A stretch of DNA of 64,000 bases from Variovorax sp. Root473 (GTDB lineage: Bacteria; Pseudomonadota; Gammaproteobacteria; Burkholderiales; Burkholderiaceae_C), in contig NZ_LMEV01000002.1 in NCBI RefSeq assembly GCF_001426505.1, positions 307,534 through 371,533 on the forward strand, written 5' to 3'. Positions 58,968-64,000 of this stretch are shown in pieces. The notes beneath the pieces are model-generated. The model was given only the letters and a program-made list of their open reading frames with translations. It was not told where the DNA came from and did no database searches. A program made the translations under genes and the position numbers. Numbering within the stretch: position 1 is the first letter of the stretch; each line of letters opens with the position of its first letter.

Positions 58968-61900
58968 TCAGGGAATCTGGCTCCAGCGCTGGTTGGCCCC
59001 GCCATGGCAGGCGTAGGTGGACAGCGCCGTCCCCTGCGTGGTCGACGAACCCGGCACATCCAGGCATGCGCCGGAAGACACGCGGTTGCGCAGGGTCGCC
59101 CCGACCACGCTCCACTGCGTGGCCATGCCCGCCGTGCACGCCAGCTGCACCACCGGGCCGCCGCCAGCGTTGGTGTTGCCCTGCGCCAGGCACAGGCCGC
59201 TGTGCTTCGCGACGAACTGGGTGTAGCCGCCGCTGCTGTTGACGGTGAAGGTCTCGTTGTTGCCGTTGCCGCAGGCCCACTGCACCACCGTGGCGCCGCT
59301 GGCCGTCGAGCTGCCCGACACGTTGACGCACAGGTTGCTGACCTCCGAGCGGATGCGCGTGTCGACCGCCGGCGCCGTGTCGAGCGACTTCACGAACTCG
59401 CCCAGCGCGAGCAGGTCGGCCGCCGGCAGGCCCGAGGCATTGCCGTGGCCGCCCGTGAGCACGTCCTGCAGCGTGGCCTTCTGGCCGTTGTGGAAGAAGC
59501 TTGGATTGCTCCAGGTGCCGTAGAGCGTCGGTGTGTCGAAGCCCACGCCGGCCAACGGCTGGTTGCTTCCCTTGCCCGACGAGAGCTGGACCGTGCCCAC
59601 GTCATGCCGCAGCCCGTCGCGCAGGCTGCCGGCCGTGTGGCAGGTCGCGCACTGCGCCGTGTTGAACACGGTCTGGCCGCGCACCGCCTCCACGCTGAGG
59701 TTGCCGTCCGCCGCGCGGGCCGGGCTGCGCATGTACTTGTTCAGCGAGTTCAGGTAGGCCGCGAGATCGTCGAGCTGCGCATTGCGGCCCGCCTTCGGCA
59801 CGCCGAGCGGGTCGCCCGTGGCCGAGAAGTCGGCGTTGGTGAGGAAGCCCGTGCCGCCGAATTCGTTGCGGATGTCGTGCTCGAAGTCCTGCACCTCGTC
59901 GAAGTTGGCGGTCCAGTGCAGCTTGCCATGGCCCGTGCCGCGCCGGCCCTGCAGGCTGATGGTTCGGCGCAGGCCTTCGCCGCGCTGCGTGAAGTCCCAC
60001 ACCATGCCGTCGTCGCCGCCATCGGCGTGGCAGCTTGCGCACGACATGTAGTTGTTCATGCTCATGCGCCGGTCGGACGCGTTGTAGAACACCTGCTTGC
60101 CGCGCAACGCCGCGGCGGCCATCGGCTCCTGCGCGACCGTGGTGACGTTCTGCAGGAAGGCCGGCGCGGCCGACTCCGAGGACAGCACCTGCGCCACGTC
60201 GTGCACCGACACCGAGCGCGCCAGGAAGTTGTTCACGTACAGGCGCTTGCGCGCTGCATCGAGGTACAGGCCGTGCGGTGCGCTGCTGGCGTTGATCTCG
60301 CCACGCACCGAGCGGTTGTAGGCGTCGACGATGGCGATGCGGTTGCCTTCCATCTGCGCCACGAAGAGGTAGTCGCCGGCCGGCGAGTACAGCGCGGCGC
60401 GCGCGGGGGCGCGGTCGTTGAAGTCGAGCTGTTCGCTGAACACTTCCGCCGCCGTCTGCAGGTTCACTTGCGACAGGATGGAGCGCACGGTCTTATCGTG
60501 CTCCAGCGGAAGGCCGTCGCGGAAGGTGCCGCGCACGATGTTGTCCTTCTTCGAAGGCAGCACGGCACGCGAACCGTCGGGCGAGATCACCACCTGGCTC
60601 AGGTAGTTGGGCACGCCGCGCGAGGCGGCCTCGGTGTCGACCGTGGTCGTATCGACCGCCAGTGCGATTGGCGTGGCACCGCTGAAGCTCTGCAGATTCA
60701 CCTTGTGCAGCTGCCCGCCCGTCATCTTCGACTTGAAGCGTGTCACGTAGGCCGCCTGCGAACTCGCATCGACCGCGATGCCGCGCACGGCACCTTCCAG
60801 TGCGAGCGTGCCCGTGGTGGCACCGGTGCTCGGGTCGAAGCTCATGAGGGCCGACTTGCTTTCGAGCGTCAGCAGGCCCTTCGTCCCATTGGGCGTGAAG
60901 ACGACACCGTACGGGCCGCTGCCGTAGGCCAGCGGCACCGTCGTCGAGAGCGTGCCATCGGCTGCGTTGAGCACCACCAGCTTGTCCTCACCCTGCACCG
61001 CGACCCAGATGCGGCCGTCGGGGCCCACGGCCAGCGTCTTCGGCTCGTCGCCCACGCGCACTTCCCAGCGCTTGGCCAAGGTCTCGGCGTTGATGGCAGC
61101 GACCGTGCCGCTGTCGGGGTTCACCGAATACACCGAGTTCGCATCACCCGCGATGTTGGTCGTGTGCGTCGGCGCCGCCGCCGTGACGGGTGCGATCACC
61201 GTGAGGTTGTAGGTGTAGAAGGTCTCCTGGCCGTTCGCGGCCTTCACCGTCAGCGTCACCGTGTAGTGGCCGGGGCTGCTGTAGGTATGCGTGACGCCGG
61301 GTTGCGAGGCGTACGCGCTCTGCGTGCCGTCGCCGAAGTTCCAGCGGAACTGCGCGCCGGTGGCACCGAGCGTGGCCGGGTTGAAGTTCAACTGGCCGTT
61401 GACGATCTTCGGTGCGCCCACGATGCCGGGATCGCCGATCACGGCCTGGCTGCGCAACGCCGCCACGTCGCTGTCGCCGAGCACGCGACCGTACACGCGC
61501 ACCTCGGCCAGCGTGCCCTTGAAGAGCGCGGCGTTGCCCTGGATCTGGCCCAGCAGCTGGAACCTGGTCGACAGGCCCTTGATGCCGGTGGGGCCAGTCG
61601 ACGTGGTCTTCACACCATCGACATACACCGCCTGCGCGCCCGAAGCCGCGTCGCGCGTGAGCACCACGTGGTGCCAGTTGCCGTCGTTCACGGCCGACTG
61701 CGAGCGCGTGCCTGCGTTGTCGCCTACCGACAGCTTGATGTTGCCGGTGCTGTCGAGCCAGCCCCAGAACACGTCGTCGACGCCAGGCGACTGGTCACGC
61801 CCGAAGATGCCCGGCGCGGTCCACGAGCTGGCGCTGCCCGCCTGCGTGGTCTTCATGTAGAAGCTCAGAGAGGCCGTGCCACCCAGCGTGGTGGACACGC

Positions 61901-63704
61901 TGTCGTTCTTCAGCTGCACGCCCGTGGTGCGGTTCGCAAAGTTCAGGCCGATGCTCTCGAACGCGTCGCCGGTGGCGGGGGTACCGTTGTTGGCGCTGAT
62001 CTGGTCAGACAGGTTGCCCGTCAGCGCCCAGTGGTGCATCAGGTTGATGTCGTTGGCATTGCCGGTGTTGAAGGTGGAACGATAGTCGGCGGCGATGGCG
62101 TTGCCCGCATAGTCCTTCAGGCCGTTGGCGGGCAGGAACACCTCGTAGGCGGTGCCCGGTTGCAGCGGCTGCGCGGGATGGAAGTTGACGATGCCCAGTT
62201 GCACGCTGTAGGTGCCCGCCAGCGTGTTGCCGCCCACCGCGCGCACGATGAAGGTGTTGGCGTTCACGCTCTCCGGCAGGATGCTGTCGGTCATGCCCAA
62301 GCCGATGCGCGAGGTGAGGGCCTGCTGCTTCGCACCGTTGACGGGCGAGACCTGCTTCACTTCGGGCCTGGTGAGGTCGGGGTCCACCGCATGCACGATG
62401 AAACCGCTGCCCGAGCCGTGGTCGTTGCCGACGTAGATCAGGTTGCCGAACGGCGACACCTGGCCATGGTCGGAGCTCGAGAAGTCGGGGTGCGTCGGTG
62501 CGAAGAGTCCGCCGCGCCCGACCTCGACGTGGTTGAGCGGGTTGCTCACATCGACCTTGTGGATGTAGTTCTGCGCACCCTGGAACACGTAGTGGTCCTG
62601 CGTGCCGCAATACAGCTGCTGGTTGATCACCAGCCGGTTGTCCTCGGCCACGAAGCGCGATCGATCGCTGAGGTCGTAGCCGAACATCTTGCCGCCGCTC
62701 TCCTGTGCAGAGGCGTAGACCTTCTTTCCGTCGAAGCAGGTGGCGTAGTAGCTGGCCGTGGACCCGGAGACGGTGTCGAGCACCTTGGGGTTCAGGGGGT
62801 CTGAAATGTCCAGGCTGGCGAAGCCGCTGGTGTTGGTCATCGACGTGAGCACCATGTGGTTGCCCATCGTGAAGATCGGCCCCACGCGAAAACCGCCGAG
62901 CTCGCCGGTCGGTATCGGGTTGGGCTTGCCGGCGCCGCGGTTCGCGAGCTGTGCGTTCGCGGGGTCTGCTGCGTCGATGACGAACACGCCCTGCTCCGCC
63001 GCCGCCACGTACAGGTAAGGCGCCTGCCACCACAGCTGCCAGCTCACGTTGTTGTAGTCGCCCTTGTTGACGTTGGGCAGCACCAGCTTCTTGACCTGCT
63101 GGATGTTGTTGATGTCGGTGAAGTCCCAGAACTCCACGCCGAAGACGCTGGGAACGGCGACATACCGCTTGCCGCCGATCGTGGCGATGCCGATGGAATG
63201 CGGCTCCCTCAGTTCCTTGGTGCGGCCGTCCGGCTCGTAGATGCGCTTCACGAGCTGGAGGTTGCGCGGGTCGGACACGTTGTAGAGAAGGAAGCCGCCG
63301 GGACCCAAGCCGCCATCGGGCGTGAACGTCGTCAGGAAGTAGCCGTTGATCATGAGACCCACGTTCTGGCCGTAGTGGTACTTGGTGTACCCGGCGGTGG
63401 GATGCGTCACGCTGCCACCGGGGATCTTCGGCACATCGGCGCCGGTGCCTGCGCCGACGCCGGTGTCCGATTCCTCCTTGATCATCGAGATGGGCTTGAA
63501 CAGCTCGGCCTGCGCGTAGGTCAGGTTGCCCAGTCCGGGACCCTGCAACGGCAACGGGTCGGCCACCAGGTCAGCGGCGGCGGAGGCCATGCTGGTGGCG
63601 GCCTTCCTGATCGTGTCGAGCGGGTTCACCCCGGTGATCGCTGCATGCGTCAGCAACGCACAGCCGAACAGGAAACCTACCGCAAGAACTTTCTTGGTGC
63701 TCAT
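58968..63704 (-). CDS. Giant secreted beta-propeller / LamG / PKD / di-heme cytochrome / ricin-lectin protein (1578 aa)
   Basis: A signal peptide (1-23) is followed by LVIVD-type propeller repeats (about 90-450, VFVIDAADPANAQL, FASLDISDPLNPKVL). Next come an Ig-like domain (about 450-550, PVNGAKQQAL), a LamG-like domain (about 555-755, LSFYMKTTQ, WHHVVLTRD) and a PKD domain (about 762-840, FRWNFGDGTQSA, HTYSSPGHYTVTLTV). A second, YncE-like propeller (about 850-1175) precedes a cytochrome region with two heme motifs, CASCH (1222-1226) and CATCH (1352-1356). A ricin-type beta-trefoil ends the chain (about 1455-1578, CLDVPGSST, NQRWSQIP). It is probably an extracellular redox protein that binds carbohydrate. 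The start at 63704 has GAGG six bases upstream; 63710 is too close. Confidence 0.85.
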   Translation of the reverse strand: MSTKKVLAVGFLFGCALLTHAAITGVNPLDTIRKAATSMASAAADLVADPLPLQGPGLGNLTYAQAELFKPISMIKEESDTGVGAGTGADVPKIPGGSVTHPTAGYTKYHYGQNVGLMINGYFLTTFTPDGGLGPGGFLLYNVSDPRNLQLVKRIYEPDGRTKELREPHSIGIATIGGKRYVAVPSVFGVEFWDFTDINNIQQVKKLVLPNVNKGDYNNVSWQLWWQAPYLYVAAAEQGVFVIDAADPANAQLANRGAGKPNPIPTGELGGFRVGPIFTMGNHMVLTSMTNTSGFASLDISDPLNPKVLDTVSGSTASYYATCFDGKKVYASAQESGGKMFGYDLSDRSRFVAEDNRLVINQQLYCGTQDHYVFQGAQNYIHKVDVSNPLNHVEVGRGGLFAPTHPDFSSSDHGQVSPFGNLIYVGNDHGSGSGFIVHAVDPDLTRPEVKQVSPVNGAKQQALTSRIGLGMTDSILPESVNANTFIVRAVGGNTLAGTYSVQLGIVNFHPAQPLQPGTAYEVFLPANGLKDYAGNAIAADYRSTFNTGNANDINLMHHWALTGNLSDQISANNGTPATGDAFESIGLNFANRTTGVQLKNDSVSTTLGGTASLSFYMKTTQAGSASSWTAPGIFGRDQSPGVDDVFWGWLDSTGNIKLSVGDNAGTRSQSAVNDGNWHHVVLTRDAASGAQAVYVDGVKTTSTGPTGIKGLSTRFQLLGQIQGNAALFKGTLAEVRVYGRVLGDSDVAALRSQAVIGDPGIVGAPKIVNGQLNFNPATLGATGAQFRWNFGDGTQSAYASQPGVTHTYSSPGHYTVTLTVKAANGQETFYTYNLTVIAPVTAAAPTHTTNIAGDANSVYSVNPDSGTVAAINAETLAKRWEVRVGDEPKTLAVGPDGRIWVAVQGEDKLVVLNAADGTLSTTVPLAYGSGPYGVVFTPNGTKGLLTLESKSALMSFDPSTGATTGTLALEGAVRGIAVDASSQAAYVTRFKSKMTGGQLHKVNLQSFSGATPIALAVDTTTVDTEAASRGVPNYLSQVVISPDGSRAVLPSKKDNIVRGTFRDGLPLEHDKTVRSILSQVNLQTAAEVFSEQLDFNDRAPARAALYSPAGDYLFVAQMEGNRIAIVDAYNRSVRGEINASSAPHGLYLDAARKRLYVNNFLARSVSVHDVAQVLSSESAAPAFLQNVTTVAQEPMAAAALRGKQVFYNASDRRMSMNNYMSCASCHADGGDDGMVWDFTQRGEGLRRTISLQGRRGTGHGKLHWTANFDEVQDFEHDIRNEFGGTGFLTNADFSATGDPLGVPKAGRNAQLDDLAAYLNSLNKYMRSPARAADGNLSVEAVRGQTVFNTAQCATCHTAGSLRDGLRHDVGTVQLSSGKGSNQPLAGVGFDTPTLYGTWSNPSFFHNGQKATLQDVLTGGHGNASGLPAADLLALGEFVKSLDTAPAVDTRIRSEVSNLCVNVSGSSTASGATVVQWACGNGNNETFTVNSSGGYTQFVAKHSGLCLAQGNTNAGGGPVVQLACTAGMATQWSVVGATLRNRVSSGACLDVPGSSTTQGTALSTYACHGGANQRWSQIP

Positions 63705-63798
63705 TGTCATCCTCGCAAATTCGTTCGGGCGCCATCTTTCGGTGGGAAAAGATTCGACCGGAATCTAGCAGCGGATGCGTGCGGCAACGGCATTGAAT

Positions 63799-63817
63799 TT
63801 CGAATGGAGGGTTCGAA
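63799..63817. promoter_or_regulatory. Paired TTCGAA palindromes in the divergent promoter
   Basis: TTCGAA occurs at 63799-63804 and 63812-63817, 13 bp apart, inside an AT-rich stretch. It lies in the 227-bp gap between the giant secreted protein gene and the divergent gene at 63932. The two sites form an imperfect dyad (AATTTCGAA...TTCGAATATT) that could bind a regulator. Confidence 0.4.
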
Positions 63818-63931
63818 TATTTAGATCGTTGATCAGGGTAAATGGTGATGTTTTGGCATAGGTTGTGCTTCAAAGTTCGGGCCTGAAAAAGTGAATTCAT
63901 TGCCCACCGATCGCCCCTGAAGGAACACCCC

Positions 63932-64000
63932 ATGTCTCACGCCGGTCTTGTCGTCCCGCGCCTGCCCCGCCTGTCCAAGCGCAGCCTGCTGGGCGCTTCC
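63932..64000 (+). CDS. N-terminal start of an unidentified protein (partial)
   Basis: GAAGGAA stands seven bases before an ATG that opens MSHAGLVVPRLPRLSKRSLL and stays open to the window end. The SKRSLLGAS segment looks like the start of an export signal, possibly Tat-like though the second arginine of a twin pair is replaced by lysine. It is divergent from the giant secreted protein gene. The product cannot be named from 23 residues. Confidence 0.55.
   Translation, partial: MSHAGLVVPRLPRLSKRSLLGAS

Noticed and set aside
58446..62804. A 1452-codon plus-strand open frame opposite the giant secreted protein
   Set aside because: Composition (His/Arg/Val/Ala-rich, no motifs) is typical of an antisense shadow; the minus-strand protein has many recognisable domains.
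1..64000. CRISPR arrays, tRNA or rRNA genes, insertion sequences, prophage
   Set aside because: No regularly spaced repeats, tRNA-like cloverleaf, transposase or phage genes were recognised in reading both strands.

Overview
The window looks like chromosomal DNA of a high-GC betaproteobacterium, most probably Comamonadaceae of the Variovorax type. This rests on the strongly G/C-biased third codon positions, the cphA'/cphA pair next to a DUF1854 gene and an ABC transporter, the PhnSTU-type aminophosphonate importer, and sugar catabolism through ChvE and sugar acids. It is an inference from gene content, not a database match. I saw no tRNA, rRNA, IS element, prophage or CRISPR array. Coding density is very high and no gene-free stretch exceeds 300 bases.

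Layout. 1-4217: end of an unidentified gene, a tiny lipoprotein, and a minus-strand 2-aminoethylphosphonate import operon with a hairpin-rich leader. 4477-6977: an SbmA/YddA-like ABC transporter converging on queC. 7065-14893: a cyanophycin locus (DUF1854 protein and ABC transporter on one strand; two cyanophycin synthetases, one degenerate, on the other). 15106-16478: two tandem secreted paralogues and a small conserved protein. 16499-18456: an SDR/LysR divergent pair. 18323-33899: a nearly complete non-phosphorylative L-arabinose (and probably D-galactose) pathway. One minus-strand run of ten genes encodes alpha-ketoglutarate semialdehyde dehydrogenase, two sugar-binding proteins, two complete sugar ABC importers, L-arabonate dehydratase and 2-keto-3-deoxyarabonate dehydratase. 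Beside it are a GbpR-like LysR gene, a sugar 1-dehydrogenase and a sugar lactonase. 33913-41948: a minus-strand run of an XRE-cupin regulator, a GNAT acetyltransferase, a 1597-residue fusion carrying a CapA-like and a MurF-like domain, an alpha/beta hydrolase and an aldose epimerase. 42063-45850: putA, apparently coupled to an upstream leader peptide. 45857-48798: an AhpD-like protein, a YadA-type trimeric adhesin, a BamE-like lipoprotein and a YbaN protein. 48883-49019: a decayed hemerythrin fragment. 49036-56845: a second sugar or sugar-acid locus (aldehyde dehydrogenase, SDR, full CUT1-type ABC importer, fumarylacetoacetase-family hydrolase). 57091-63704: a TRAP binding protein, a CnbZ-like protein and a 1578-residue secreted protein built from beta-propellers, LamG, PKD, di-heme cytochrome and ricin-type lectin modules. 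63932-64000: start of another gene.

How the genes work together. The 18-34 kb block reads as a self-contained pathway: uptake (ChvE/MmsAB and YtfQRT-YjfF), oxidation at C1 (SDR), lactone opening (SMP-30 protein), two dehydrations (AraC-type, AraD-type) and oxidation to 2-oxoglutarate. A 10-bp motif shared by both divergent promoter regions suggests common control. The items most deserving a second look are the CapA-MurF fusion operon (34.9-40.7 kb), the propeller-cytochrome-lectin protein (59-63.7 kb), the P-loop-less cyanophycin synthetase paralogue, and the nested mini-ORFs in front of putA.
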